A stretch of 64,000 nt of DNA from Schaalia sp. JY-X169 (GCF_014069575.1 NZ_CP059675.1:2170001-2234000); one strand, 5' to 3'; positions 51,469-60,629 are shown, numbered from the stretch's first letter. Numbers and translations: made by a program. Notes: generated from the sequence alone by a model not told the origin.

Positions 51469-52251
51469 ATGAACTATCAGTTGGTTTTCCGCTCACGCTA
51501 CGGACAGATTGCCGTCTGGGGGCTTCTGGCTTTCAGCATCTTTTTTCTGGGAACAGTGTGGTGGGCCGACGGGTTCGTCCAGATGCTCGCAGCGGTTCCA
51601 TTTCCTCTGGGTATCGTCTATTTCACCTGGTGGATTTGGACTTGGCCCGCGGTAATTGTCGACGAGCGTGGGATCGCGGTGCGCAATCAGGTGCGGACAG
51701 CTGACGTTTCCTGGTCGTCGTTCGCTAGGGCGGAGGCCCGGTGGGGGCTTTACGTCTACGCAACACCCACCGCCGACCCGGCCGCGACCCCGTCCCCCAC
51801 AGACACCGCGACCCCGTCCTCCACAGACACCGCGACCCCGTCCCCGACCGAGGTCACCGCTGGCGGGCGCCTCACTATCGGAGCAGTCGATCCCATCAAC
51901 CTTGACCCGGATGACCTTGCAAGCAAGAAGGCGATCTACGCCTCTGCAGTCCCAGCGCGCGGGGGTTTCAAGACTGCGACCAGTAAGGAGGCCCCACCTA
52001 CCCCGCCTCTCAACCTGGGAAAACGGAACAGGGTGGTTCTTCGCGTCACGCCGATGGTTGCTGCACGCATTCTGGACGAAGAGAAGTTCTACCTAGAGAA
52101 CCCAAGCAAGCGGCCAGAGAGTCATACTGCTCGGGAACCGCTTGCTGACCCCGGGGCCGAGTACCAGGGTCTGCGCTACAGGTACAACTTCCTACAGATT
52201 GGTGTTTTTGTGGCATTTGCGGCCTTCTGGATCTGGCGCATTCTCTTCTAG
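51469..52251 (+). CDS. Membrane protein with PH-like domain and TP-repeat insertion
   Basis: A 260-aa protein. Two N-terminal membrane helices (IAVWGLLAFSIFFLGTVWWA and a hydrophobic Trp-rich second) precede a bacterial PH-like domain (VIVDERGIAVRNQVRTADVS, WSSFARAEARWGLYVY) as in actinobacterial PH-domain proteins. A third helix at the C-terminus (NFLQIGVFVAFAAFWIWRIL) ends it. Inside the domain is a low-complexity stretch TPSPTDTATPSSTDTATPSP encoded by about three copies of a 24-bp tandem repeat, which probably loops out. Function unknown. Confidence 0.65.
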   Translation: MNYQLVFRSRYGQIAVWGLLAFSIFFLGTVWWADGFVQMLAAVPFPLGIVYFTWWIWTWPAVIVDERGIAVRNQVRTADVSWSSFARAEARWGLYVYATPTADPAATPSPTDTATPSSTDTATPSPTEVTAGGRLTIGAVDPINLDPDDLASKKAIYASAVPARGGFKTATSKEAPPTPPLNLGKRNRVVLRVTPMVAARILDEEKFYLENPSKRPESHTAREPLADPGAEYQGLRYRYNFLQIGVFVAFAAFWIWRILF

Positions 52252-52262
52252 CAACCCAGCGA

Positions 52263-52367
52263 AGCACCCAGAGCGCATTCCCGAACGTCCAGCACCCAGA
52301 GCGCATTCCCGAACGTCCAGCACCCAGAGCGCATTCCCGAACGTCCAGCACCCAGAGCGCATTCCCT
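52263..52367 (+). repeat. 28-bp tandem repeat, about 3.7 copies
   Basis: Units start at 52263, 52291, 52319 and 52347. Each reads AGCACCCAGAGCGCATTCCC followed by GAACGTCC; the last unit is incomplete. There are no spacers, so it is not CRISPR. It starts 12 bp after the stop codon of the PH-domain gene. Confidence 0.93.
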
Positions 52368-52429
52368 TGCATCCGGCCGTGCGACCCGCTCTACTCGCCA
52401 GATTCAGTCAGATTTTACCTGGCGTCCTG

Positions 52430-52509
52430 AAATGTATGCGTGGGGGCGAAATGTGCGCGCGGGGTATATACCCCAGATATACATTTGGCCCCCACGCACA
52501 CATCTCACG
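52430..52509. repeat. Family B 80-bp palindromic element, copy 3
   Basis: AAATGT at 52430 and 52449, ACATTT at 52481 and ACATCT at 52500, each pair 19 bp apart. The outer arms AAATGTATGCGTGGGGGC and GCCCCCACGCACACATCT pair, and the inner part centres on GGGGTATATACCCC. Between 52510 and 52616 nothing is recognised. Confidence 0.85.
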
Positions 52510-52616
52510 GAGCACCCCTCGACGCGGCCGAGGAGCCGCGGGAGGAGGCTCCCCAACCACCGATAGACCACAGTTCGAGGCGGCTGCGCGGCTGAGGTAC
52601 TGCAGTCCTGTTCAAG

Positions 52617-52716
52617 CCTAAGGTTGCCGCAGTCTCCTAAGGTTGCCGCCGATCTTGCGAATTACGGGCAACCTTACGCGACCGCGGCAACCTTACGTGA
52701 CTGCGGCAACCTTAGG
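52617..52716. repeat. Family A 19-bp-period palindromic element, copy 2
   Basis: CTAAGGTTGCCGC at 52618 and 52637 faces GGCAACCTTA at 52667, 52686 and 52705, all at a 19-bp period. The outermost arms CTAAGGTTGCCGCAGTC (52618-52634) and GACTGCGGCAACCTTAG (52699-52715) are a perfect 17-bp inverted repeat. It lies between convergent genes. Confidence 0.9.
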
Positions 52717-52731
52717 CCGGGGGTGGGGGCT

Positions 52732-52895
52732 GCGGTCCTGCCGGTGGGTGTTGGCCGGTGGGCGTTGACCGGTGGGCAGGGGTGCGGGCTGCAGTCCTGC
52801 CGGTGGGCGTTGGCCGGTGGGCGTTGGTCGGTGGGCAGGGGCGGGGGGCCGCAGTCCTGCCGGTGGGCGGGGGTGGTGGGCGGGGGTGGGGGCGA
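52732..52895. repeat. GC-rich ~60-bp tandem repeat (about 2.7 copies)
   Basis: Units begin GCGGTCCTGCCGGTGGG (52732), GCAGTCCTGCCGGTGGG (52791) and GCAGTCCTGCCGGTGGG (52851) and contain repeated GGTGGGCGTTGG blocks. The period is 59-60 bp. The strand is strongly G-rich. No coding signature is seen. Confidence 0.85.
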
Positions 52896-52956
52896 GACCC
52901 GCGCCCGCGGGGTCGGCGCGGCGGCGGCGGGTGCCACAGTGCCGGGCACGCGGGCA

Positions 52957-52978
52957 GCAAAACGCCCCAGGGCGTTCA
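52957..52978 (-). terminator. Terminator after the oligopeptide-binding protein gene
   Basis: On the minus strand AACGCC-CTGG-GGCGTT is followed by TTG, giving a compact hairpin about 40 bp after the stop codon of the gene at 53018. Confidence 0.6.
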
Positions 52979-53017
52979 CAAGAACGATCCCCGGGGCGCT
53001 TGGTGCTTATTTACTGC

Positions 53018-54745
53018 TTACTTCAGGAAGCCTACGTTTTCACCCTGAACCGAAGACATGCCGAAGGCGCCGTAGTTGGCCAAGTTGGCCGGAACTGCGG
53101 TCATCTCCATGCGACGGTACAGCGGCAGAACCATGGTGTTCTCCCAGATGATGGCGTCAACTTCGTTGGCCATCTTGAGGCGCTCTGCGTGATCGGGCTC
53201 AACCGCGATCTTCGCCGACAACTCATCAATCCGCTCATCGCAAACGCGAGCGTAGTTCTGACCCTCAGGTGCGAACTGCTTGCACGAGTAGATCTGGTTG
53301 ATGTTCGCCATTGGGTACGGGGTACCCTGCCATGCGAATGTGGTGGTACCGAAGGAACCAGCAAGAACCTCATCGAAGAAGGTTGCCGACTCAACGTTGC
53401 GGATGTTTACCTGAACGCCGATTTCCTTCAGCTGTGCCTGCATCAGCTCACCCTCATTCTTCGAGGTGGGGATGTCGGGCATCATCATGTATTCGAATGC
53501 GAGGGTTTCGCCATCCTTGGTGCGGTATTCCGCGCCATCTTCCAGGACCCAACCCTGCTCATCCAGTTCCTTCGCTGCGCGCTCAGGATCGTAGGAGTAG
53601 TCCACTCCATTGTCCTCATAGCCTTCCTGACCCGGCATGAAGAAGTGGTTGCCGAGGACGAGGTCAACGGGAACCAGATCCGGGATACCTGCAAGGTCAG
53701 ACTCAGTGATGGCAACACGGTCAATACCGCGAACCAGGGTTGCACGCAGATCCTTGTCCTGGAGTACGCCTGACTCACCATTGAAGGTGACGTGACGCCA
53801 CTGCAGGCCACCGGCGCGACGGATTTCGCCATCGGCGCGGGTTGCGGCCTCAAGGTATTCCTGAGCGGAAATGATGCCGGTCAGAACGTCGATCTCACTG
53901 CCAGCAAAGGCGGTGCCGTTTGCCGAAGGATCCATGACACGGAATGACAGGGAGTCAAGCATTGGCTCTTCGCCCCACCATGCGGGATTTGGCTCAAGGC
54001 TGATGACCTGCTGTGCAACGTCAACGCCCGAGACCTGGTAGGGACCAGCCAGCCAGTCGTTGTTGGGCTCGTTCCAACCCTCATTGAAGGTCTCTGGATC
54101 TGAAACACCCGCGGCGGGATATACCGTCGAAAGTGCTGCCGACCAGTCAGGGAAAACATCCTTGTAGGTAACAACTACTTCGAACTCATCGGCGCCCTGC
54201 TCAACAGAGGTGATGTGATCGAATCCGTCGGTTGAAGCGCACAGGAAGTCTGAATTCTCACCGTTACAAGCGTTCCAGGTGGCCTGGTAGTCGGCAACGG
54301 AAATCGGGGTTCCATCTCCCCAAACAGCGTTCTTGTTGAGGTGGAGGGTAACGACCTGGGGCGTATCTGCGCCGTCGCCATCCTGCACGTCAAAGCTCTC
54401 GACATAGTTGGGGTTGACATCAAAGGTGCCATCGCCCTGGTAGATCCAGTTGGCGGGTGCGATGAAGGTTGCCATCGTCGAGGCCAAGTCAACCTTGTTG
54501 CCGTTCACGTTCATGGTGTTCCATGACGTGGGCATCGAGCTAATTGCAAAGCGGAGCTGGCCGCCCTTTTCGAGATCAGCGCGGTCGTGAGCGTTGATTG
54601 CCGATGCAGGTACTGCGTCGGTGGCGCCTTCTGCGGCACCTTCGTTGTTGCCGGACTGGTCACCGCTGGTGCCGCTGGAACAACCAGCGAGGCCCAGGGC
54701 CAGAACGGCGGCAGTTGCTGCGAAAACACGCATTGAGCGTCGCAT
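53018..54745 (-). CDS. ABC transporter substrate-binding lipoprotein (oligopeptide family 5)
   Basis: A 575-aa exported lipoprotein. The signal peptide ends in the lipobox LAGC (VFAATAAVLALGLAGCSSG), so the mature protein is anchored by Cys. The SBP_bac_5 fold follows: a large two-lobe domain with GTFDVNPNYVESFDVQDGDG, VTLHLNKNAVWGDGTPISVADY and NDWLAGPYQVSGVDVAQQ. It would capture oligopeptides (or nickel/heme-type ligands in other members). It is the last gene of the operon, after a 145-bp gap holding a hairpin. ATG 54745 is behind GGAGG. Confidence 0.92.
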   Translation of the reverse strand: MRRSMRVFAATAAVLALGLAGCSSGTSGDQSGNNEGAAEGATDAVPASAINAHDRADLEKGGQLRFAISSMPTSWNTMNVNGNKVDLASTMATFIAPANWIYQGDGTFDVNPNYVESFDVQDGDGADTPQVVTLHLNKNAVWGDGTPISVADYQATWNACNGENSDFLCASTDGFDHITSVEQGADEFEVVVTYKDVFPDWSAALSTVYPAAGVSDPETFNEGWNEPNNDWLAGPYQVSGVDVAQQVISLEPNPAWWGEEPMLDSLSFRVMDPSANGTAFAGSEIDVLTGIISAQEYLEAATRADGEIRRAGGLQWRHVTFNGESGVLQDKDLRATLVRGIDRVAITESDLAGIPDLVPVDLVLGNHFFMPGQEGYEDNGVDYSYDPERAAKELDEQGWVLEDGAEYRTKDGETLAFEYMMMPDIPTSKNEGELMQAQLKEIGVQVNIRNVESATFFDEVLAGSFGTTTFAWQGTPYPMANINQIYSCKQFAPEGQNYARVCDERIDELSAKIAVEPDHAERLKMANEVDAIIWENTMVLPLYRRMEMTAVPANLANYGAFGMSSVQGENVGFLK

Positions 54746-54799
54746 CAATTAACCTCCAAATTTGATCATCAATAGACCGTTTCACAATAGGACGCAAAT

Positions 54800-54826
54800 A
54801 TGCCCCGCCGGGTCCCAGCGGGGCAC
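54800..54826 (-). terminator. Intercistronic hairpin between ABC ATPase and binding-protein genes
   Basis: TGCCCCGC (54801-54808) and GCGGGGCA (54818-54825) form a strong stem with a 9-nt loop. On the minus strand it is followed by TATTTGCG, a weak T-tract. It could partially terminate or protect the mRNA and so set the binding-protein level apart from the transporter. Confidence 0.55.
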
Positions 54827-54890
54827 ATTCGATCGTTTTGAGCCTAAACCGTGACCAAAACTCGCAATTTTGAGAGTGTCGCCACACCGA

Positions 54891-57140
54891 TCAGGATGCG
54901 GCCGCCTCCTCTGCGTCCTCGTCCAGTTCCGCAACCGCGTCCGGTACGAAGGGGTTGAGCGGCTCGGGGTAGTGACATGCCGTCTGCATGTCGAAGGACC
55001 CCGCGCGTGGCTTCAACTCTGGGCGTTCATCAATGCAAAGTCGCTGCTTCTCTTCCGGCAGAAGCTTGAAGAGTGGGCAACGCGTGCGGAAACGACATCC
55101 CGAAGGGGGGTCGGCAGGTGACGGGAGATCCCCACTGAGCAGGATGCGCTCGCGGGACCGTTCCAACCGCGGATCCGGAACGGGAATCGCAGAGAGAAGA
55201 GCCTGGGTGTAAGGATGCTGCGGGGCGCGGAATACCTCTTCAACATCACCCTTCTCAACAATGACGCCCAAGTACATGACCGCAACACGGTCCGCGATAT
55301 GGCGAACAACTGAGAGGTCATGTGCCACAAACAGGTACGACAAACCCAGTTTGGCCTTCAACTCATCAAGCAGGTTGATGACACCCGCCTGAATCGAAAC
55401 GTCCAGTGCAGAGACAGGTTCATCCAAGACCAGCAGCTTCGGTTCGAGAGCGAGGGCGCGTGCAATGCCAATACGTTGGCGCTGCCCCCCGGAGAAGTGA
55501 CGCGGATAGCGGTTAAGGTGCGCCCGCTCCAAGCCGACCAACTCGATGAGCTCGGCCGTCCTCTCCTGAATCTGTTTCTTGGAGTACCCGTTGTATTTCA
55601 GCGGTTCCGCGAGGATCTCTGAGATCGGCATGCGCGGATCCAGAGATGCCATTGGGTCCTGGAAAACAACCTGCAGGTCGCGACGGACCTCCTTGCGCCC
55701 ACTGCGACTCAGCTGCCCGGTATCTTTCCCGAGGACGACAATGGTGCCCTCTTCTGGAGCCTTGAGATCAAGGATCTCCAGCAACGTTGTGGTCTTCCCG
55801 CAGCCTGACTCCCCGACCAACCCCATGGTCTCGCCAGCTTTAATACGGAAGGAAATCCCATCGACAGCGTGAACAGTGCCAACCTGCCTCTTAAAGACTG
55901 CGCCCTTCATGAGCGGGAAGGTCTTGACAACATCCTTCAGTTCAAGAATGTTCTCGCGACCCGCGCGCCCTCGGCGACCAACCATGCGGTCAATGTGACG
56001 CGGAATCGGGTAAATATCCTTGTAATGCCACCCCTTCTCAGCAATCTCCGCCTGGCGAATGCAGGCTGCGCGATGAGGAAGGTCGGCGTCAGGTCCACGG
56101 TCTTCGCCCGTCTCCGCGACTCTCTCATCCTCGATGGCGAGGGCGGCGGCAGGCAGGACTTCCAGGTCCGGTTCACCGTCAAGGCAAGCCGCCACAGCCA
56201 TTGGGCAGCGTGGCGCGAACGGGCAAGCCGTCGGCACCTGCAGCATCGAAGGCGGGTTCCCGTCCAGGGTGGCGAGGGCGGAATCCGACTTCGCATCCGG
56301 CCTCGGCAATGCACCGAGCAGACCGATTGTGTACGGCATATGAGGACGGTAGAAAACATCGTCGACAGGACCGGACTCAACAACACGACCCGCGTACATC
56401 ACGGACACTTTGTCGGACATTCCTGCGACAACACCCAGGTCGTGGGTGATCATGATGACCGCCGCGCCTGTCTCCTTTTGTAGGGTGCGCAACAGGTCAA
56501 GGATCTGGGCTTGGATCGTCACATCCAAGGCCGTGGTTGGTTCGTCCGCAATGATCAGATCCGGGTCGTTGGCAATCGCCATGGCAATCATGACGCGCTG
56601 ACGCATGCCTCCGGAGAACTCGTGGGGGAAAGACTTGAAACGAACCTCAGGATTGGGGATCCCCACCAGTCCCAACAGCTCCACAGCGCGAACTTCCGCC
56701 TGCTTGTCCGTCATCTTCTGGTGGATCTGCAGTGCCTCAACCAACTGGCTACCGATGGTGTAAACAGGTGTCAGGGCGGACAGCGGATCTTGGAAAACCA
56801 TCGACAAGACTTTGCCGCGGACGTTGGACATGTAGGCGTCTGAGCGGCCAAGGATCTCAGTCCCGTACATCTTGACTGAGCCCTCAATCTTGGCGCCCTC
56901 GTCCAGCAGACCCATCACGGCCATTGAGGTAACAGACTTGCCGGACCCGGATTCACCCACGATTCCAAGGACTTCCCCGTTGCGCAGGGTGAAGTTGACG
57001 CCACGAACAGCGTGAACCGCCCCGTCCTCGGACGGGAACGTAACCTTGAGGTCTTTGACCTCAAGAACTGGGACGTCATCCTTCTTCTCTGGTAGTTCGT
57101 TGCTTTCGAAAGTTGGTTGATTCTTGTTTCGACGACTCAC
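54891..57140 (-). CDS. Fused dual ATPase of oligopeptide ABC transporter (DppD-DppF type)
   Basis: A 749-aa protein carrying two complete nucleotide-binding domains. NBD1 has GIVGESGSGKSV, EFSGGMRQRVMIA and LIIADEPTTALDVT. NBD2 has GLVGESGCGKTT, HFSGGQRQRIGIA and LLVLDEPVSALDVS. Each ends in the oligopeptide-type C-terminal region with a Cys cluster (for example CPFAPRCPMAVAACLDG and CRFRTRCPLFKL), which can bind an Fe-S cluster in related proteins. GTG 57140 overlaps the permease stop by 4 bp and is behind CGGAGG. It drives the two permeases upstream. Confidence 0.93.
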   Translation of the reverse strand: MSRRNKNQPTFESNELPEKKDDVPVLEVKDLKVTFPSEDGAVHAVRGVNFTLRNGEVLGIVGESGSGKSVTSMAVMGLLDEGAKIEGSVKMYGTEILGRSDAYMSNVRGKVLSMVFQDPLSALTPVYTIGSQLVEALQIHQKMTDKQAEVRAVELLGLVGIPNPEVRFKSFPHEFSGGMRQRVMIAMAIANDPDLIIADEPTTALDVTIQAQILDLLRTLQKETGAAVIMITHDLGVVAGMSDKVSVMYAGRVVESGPVDDVFYRPHMPYTIGLLGALPRPDAKSDSALATLDGNPPSMLQVPTACPFAPRCPMAVAACLDGEPDLEVLPAAALAIEDERVAETGEDRGPDADLPHRAACIRQAEIAEKGWHYKDIYPIPRHIDRMVGRRGRAGRENILELKDVVKTFPLMKGAVFKRQVGTVHAVDGISFRIKAGETMGLVGESGCGKTTTLLEILDLKAPEEGTIVVLGKDTGQLSRSGRKEVRRDLQVVFQDPMASLDPRMPISEILAEPLKYNGYSKKQIQERTAELIELVGLERAHLNRYPRHFSGGQRQRIGIARALALEPKLLVLDEPVSALDVSIQAGVINLLDELKAKLGLSYLFVAHDLSVVRHIADRVAVMYLGVIVEKGDVEEVFRAPQHPYTQALLSAIPVPDPRLERSRERILLSGDLPSPADPPSGCRFRTRCPLFKLLPEEKQRLCIDERPELKPRAGSFDMQTACHYPEPLNPFVPDAVAELDEDAEEAAAS

Positions 57141-58258
57141 AGTGTGCCTCCGGACTTTGAGGTCGGGTCAATGGCATCGCGCAGACCGTCACCGATGAAG
57201 TTGATGCACACCAGCATCAAGGTCAGGATGGTCGCGGGTGCCAGGAAGGTCCAGGGGAACGAGGTCGCCATCGCCTGGCCTTCTGAAAGCAAGACACCAA
57301 GCGAAGTCTCTGGCGGCTGGACACCGAACCCGAAGTACGACAGGAAGGTCTCCATCATGACGGCGGCAACCACCGCGAGCGTCGCATCAATGATGAGGTA
57401 AGACGAAACGTTGGGAAGGATGTGCTTGGTGATGGTCGCCCACGACGGAACCGACATGTACTTTGCGGCCCGCACGTAGTCAAGGTTTGTGACAGACAGC
57501 GTCATTGCGCGGATCACGCGGGCCGTCAGCATCCAGGAGAATGCTGCCAGCAGGAAAATGAACGTGATTGTTGAGCTCTTACTGCCAGACATGCGCTGAG
57601 TTATGATTGCGATCAGAAGGAACGCGGGGATCACCAGCAGCAAGTCGATGATCCACAGAACCACCTTGTCGTACCACTTGCCGAAGAATGCGGCCGAGGC
57701 TCCAACCAGTGCTGCAACGACCGTTTGAATGGCGGCGACGGAGAGGCCGATAACCAGCGATTTGCGGAGGCCGGCAACGGTAAGAGCGAACATGTCGCGC
57801 CCCGTCTGTCCCGTGCCAAGCCAGTGTTCGGCAGACGGTCCCTTGAGGAAGTTTCCACTGTCAACCTGGCGGTATTCCCAGGGGCTGATGTAGGGGCCGA
57901 TGATTGCAAAGACGACGATCAATATGAAACCGATGAGGCCGAACATCGCGGTCTTCGAACGGGAGAAACGACGCCAAATCAGCTGACCGCGGGTCAGAGG
58001 TTTCTTGTCGAGGTCCTCGTCTTCGAACGCCTGGTTCGCGACCTTTTCATCCTGGACGGCAACTTCGGTCCGAACACCTTCCAGGCCCTCCTCGCTAGCG
58101 CTAGGCGTGGTTAGACCGTCCGGGTCAATCCCCAATTCACCGGCCGGGTCAGGCTGGCTGCCTTTAGTGTTGAAACCGTCCTCTTCACGACGAATCGGGT
58201 CGCGGGAAAAGTATGGGTGCGACGGATCGCCACTAGATTTGTTATCTCCAATTGCCAT
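57137..58258 (-). CDS. Oligopeptide ABC transporter permease (DppC type)
   Basis: A 373-aa permease. About 110 hydrophilic, acidic residues precede the first helix (TAMFGLIGFILIVVFAIIGPYI), unusually long for DppC. The typical N-terminal OppC loop (PSAEHWLGTGQTGRDMFAL) and the ABC permease EAA-like segment (YVRAAKYMSVPSWATITKHILPN in part: YVRAAKYMSVPSW) follow. The C-terminus has further helices and ends GDGLRDAIDP. It is preceded by GGAAGGGGGAG. It is the second gene of the operon, 14 bp after dppB. Confidence 0.92.
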   Translation of the reverse strand: MAIGDNKSSGDPSHPYFSRDPIRREEDGFNTKGSQPDPAGELGIDPDGLTTPSASEEGLEGVRTEVAVQDEKVANQAFEDEDLDKKPLTRGQLIWRRFSRSKTAMFGLIGFILIVVFAIIGPYISPWEYRQVDSGNFLKGPSAEHWLGTGQTGRDMFALTVAGLRKSLVIGLSVAAIQTVVAALVGASAAFFGKWYDKVVLWIIDLLLVIPAFLLIAIITQRMSGSKSSTITFIFLLAAFSWMLTARVIRAMTLSVTNLDYVRAAKYMSVPSWATITKHILPNVSSYLIIDATLAVVAAVMMETFLSYFGFGVQPPETSLGVLLSEGQAMATSFPWTFLAPATILTLMLVCINFIGDGLRDAIDPTSKSGGTL

Positions 58259-58272
58259 TGCTCTCCCCCTTC

Positions 58273-59256
58273 CTAACTAACGCGCACGCGCGGGTCGGCC
58301 ACGACAGTAAATACATCTGCAAGCATCAGTCCAAAGAATGTTGTAGCTGCGGAGAACGCCACGACGGCCACGGTGCCGTTAACGTCATGCTGGGTAATCG
58401 ACATGACTGAGAAGATCCCCATGCCATGCCACGAGAAGATTTGCTCCGTGATAGTCGCCCCCGTAAAGAGTCCGGCGATCACAAACGCGAAGTAAGTTGC
58501 CATTGGAATCAACGCGGTGCGGAGGGCGTGCTTACGCACGGCGGTCCCCTTGCGAAGGCCCTTGGCTCGGGCGGTGCGCACGTAGTCGGCGCCCAGCGTG
58601 TCCAACATCAGGTTGCGCTGGTAACGCGAATAGGTGGCGATGCCGCCAAGCGACATGGAGATTGTCGGAAGCAGCAGGTGTTGCAGTCTGTTTACCAACT
58701 CAGCGCCCGGATAGTTGCCAATGTTCCCAGTCTCACCAACAAACTCAAAGAACCCGGTTCCTGTCGCCTGATTGAAACGAACCGCCAGGATCTGCAGGAT
58801 TGTCGCGATGACGATGGTAGGAGTTGAGATAACGATGAGGGCGAGCAGGGAGACGACCCTGTCCGAAACCTTGTACTGCCTCGTTGCAGTCCAAGCACCC
58901 AGAGCGACACCGCCGATGATGCCGACGAAAGACCCAATTGTGATGAGTCGCACCGAAACCCAGATGCGAGTCGCCAGAATACTGTTGACAAAGTCACCCT
59001 TTGGCGTGCGGCCCCAGTCCCAGTGGAACAGAACATTCTGTAGCCACGTTGAGTAGCGCTCCAGGAGTGGAATGTCAGGGTTGATGTTGTAGGCAGTCAA
59101 CATTGCGTTGACAGAATCCACATCGAGGTTGGGGTTGGTAAAGTCAAACTGGGTGCGCGGATTCAGTGCGGTTCCCGCCAGTAGGTAGGCAAGCGAAACC
59201 GCAATAAACAGCAACACCAGGTAGTTGAGCAACCGCCTGAATAGGTACCGGTACAT
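58273..59256 (-). CDS. Oligopeptide ABC transporter permease (DppB type)
   Basis: A 327-aa first permease of the operon. The N-terminal helix (LLNYLVLLFIAVSLAYLLAG), the OppB-type extracytoplasmic loop (PDIPLLERYSTWLQNVLFHW) and DWGRT are visible. The EAA segment ADYVRTARAKGLRKGTAVRK and further helices follow. ATG 59256 is chosen on the family N-terminus MYRYLFRRLLN; the longer frame is out of family. The intergenic region to the divergent MFS pseudogene (59257-59440) contains a palindrome at 59386. Confidence 0.92.
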   Translation of the reverse strand: MYRYLFRRLLNYLVLLFIAVSLAYLLAGTALNPRTQFDFTNPNLDVDSVNAMLTAYNINPDIPLLERYSTWLQNVLFHWDWGRTPKGDFVNSILATRIWVSVRLITIGSFVGIIGGVALGAWTATRQYKVSDRVVSLLALIVISTPTIVIATILQILAVRFNQATGTGFFEFVGETGNIGNYPGAELVNRLQHLLLPTISMSLGGIATYSRYQRNLMLDTLGADYVRTARAKGLRKGTAVRKHALRTALIPMATYFAFVIAGLFTGATITEQIFSWHGMGIFSVMSITQHDVNGTVAVVAFSAATTFFGLMLADVFTVVADPRVRVS

Positions 59257-59385
59257 AAAAAATCTTTCCGTGGTCCCCGCAACTTCATCTCTGACCCACG
59301 CCAAGGCACAGAAATGCGCCCTAACAACAGGACAGGTTGCGAAGTGCCCCAAGAATAGCGCGCTGATACACCGCGCGGGCAATTG

Positions 59386-59409
59386 GTGGAATTTCAAGAA
59401 GAATTCCAC
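59386..59409. promoter_or_regulatory. Palindrome in the dppB/MFS divergent promoter region
   Basis: GTGGAATT (59386-59393) and AATTCCAC (59402-59409) form a perfect 8-bp inverted repeat with an 8-bp centre. It lies 31 bp before the MFS ATG and about 130 bp upstream of dppB. It is a candidate regulator site; no regulator gene is adjacent. Confidence 0.45.
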
Positions 59410-59440
59410 TGCGGACGAGGACGAATTAGGCTACACAGCT

Positions 59441-60476
59441 ATGTCGAAGATCCCCGAGACTCCCAATTTGGTCCAAATACCGAGACGAGACCGCCGCAGT
59501 GGCGCCCTCGTTCTGGTGTTGGTAGCGGCAGCGATTGTCACTGCAGCAAGCCTGCGTCCCGGGGCTACTTCTGTTGGGCCTGCGCTCCCCGAATTGATGG
59601 ACTCCCTTGGAATGAGCGGAGGATTGGCGGGGCTTCTCACTGCTCTGCCCGGCATTTGCTTCGCCGCGATCGGCATCATTTCTATCAGACTTGCATCGTG
59701 GAGTGGACTAGTTGGGGCACTACTTGCGGGGTCGGTTCTAACCACTTTTGGGCTGGCGAGCTGCCATCGGTGTGTGGGCGGCGATCAGCCTTGTGGCGTT
59801 TGCGCTGTGGTTATACCTTTATTTGAGGGACGCGTCTCTGCGTAAGAAGGAGCACCCCCAACTCGTCGGCGGCCACGCTGGTCGCCAGAAGATCTGGAAG
59901 TCAAAGACAGCGGTCGCCCTCATGTTCTTCTTTGGGCTTCAGTCCATGCAGGCATACATCCAGTTTGGCTGGGCACCAGTTGCCTACAGGGCAGGAGGTT
60001 TGGATGCGACCTCTGCGGGAATAATGATTTCAATCATCGCCCTCGGCGGCATACCGGGTGGACTCGTCATGCCGTGGCTGGTTTCCCGAGGGCGTGGGCT
60101 GCAAAGCCTCATTACTGTTTTCGGTGCCCTGCTGGCTATCGGATACCTGGGGATAGCTTTTCTCCCAACGACGCTCCCCTGGCTGTGGGCGCTGTGCCTG
60201 TCAGTAGCCGGGTTTTGCTTCCCCACCGCCCTCGCCCTCATCATCGACAAGACACGTCACGCTTCCATCACTGCGGCCCTGTCCGGATTCGTCCAACCGG
60301 TCGGCTACCTGCTTGCTGCCGTGGGCCCATTCCTTGTCGGGATTACGTTCGGTGCGATTGGGAACTGGGAGCCCATCCTCATCGTCCTCGCCCTCACCGC
60401 AGTCCCCATGTCAGCGGCCGGAATCGTTGCAGTTCGCGGGGGGACTGTCGACGAACAGCTCAAGGTGACGAAGTAG
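59441..60476 (+). pseudogene. MFS transporter (CynX/NimT type), internally deleted and frameshifted
   Basis: The frame from ATG 59441 reads a CynX-like start (AAAIVTAASLRPGATSVGPA, LTALPGICFAAIGIISIR) as far as VGALLAGSVLTTFG. A second frame from about 59748 continues with GWRAAIGVWAAISLVAFALW and runs to a normal C-terminus (GTVDEQLKVTK) at 60476. In intact family members WRAA-type sequence follows transmembrane helices 4-5, so about 55-60 codons are missing and the frame changes at the junction. The total is about 346 codons against about 400. Neither half is likely to transport. Confidence 0.85.
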
Positions 60477-60629
60477 GTACCTAACTCGTTCTTCCGAACC
60501 AGCGCCTCGGACTCGCGGACCTGGTCTGACAAAAGGTGGCGCTTAGCTCACCGTGGGCGTAATGCGCGAAGTTGCACGCCACGTTCGGTAACGTTTGGTG
60601 TGTGCCAAGACCACGAGGGGGTGGCAGGA

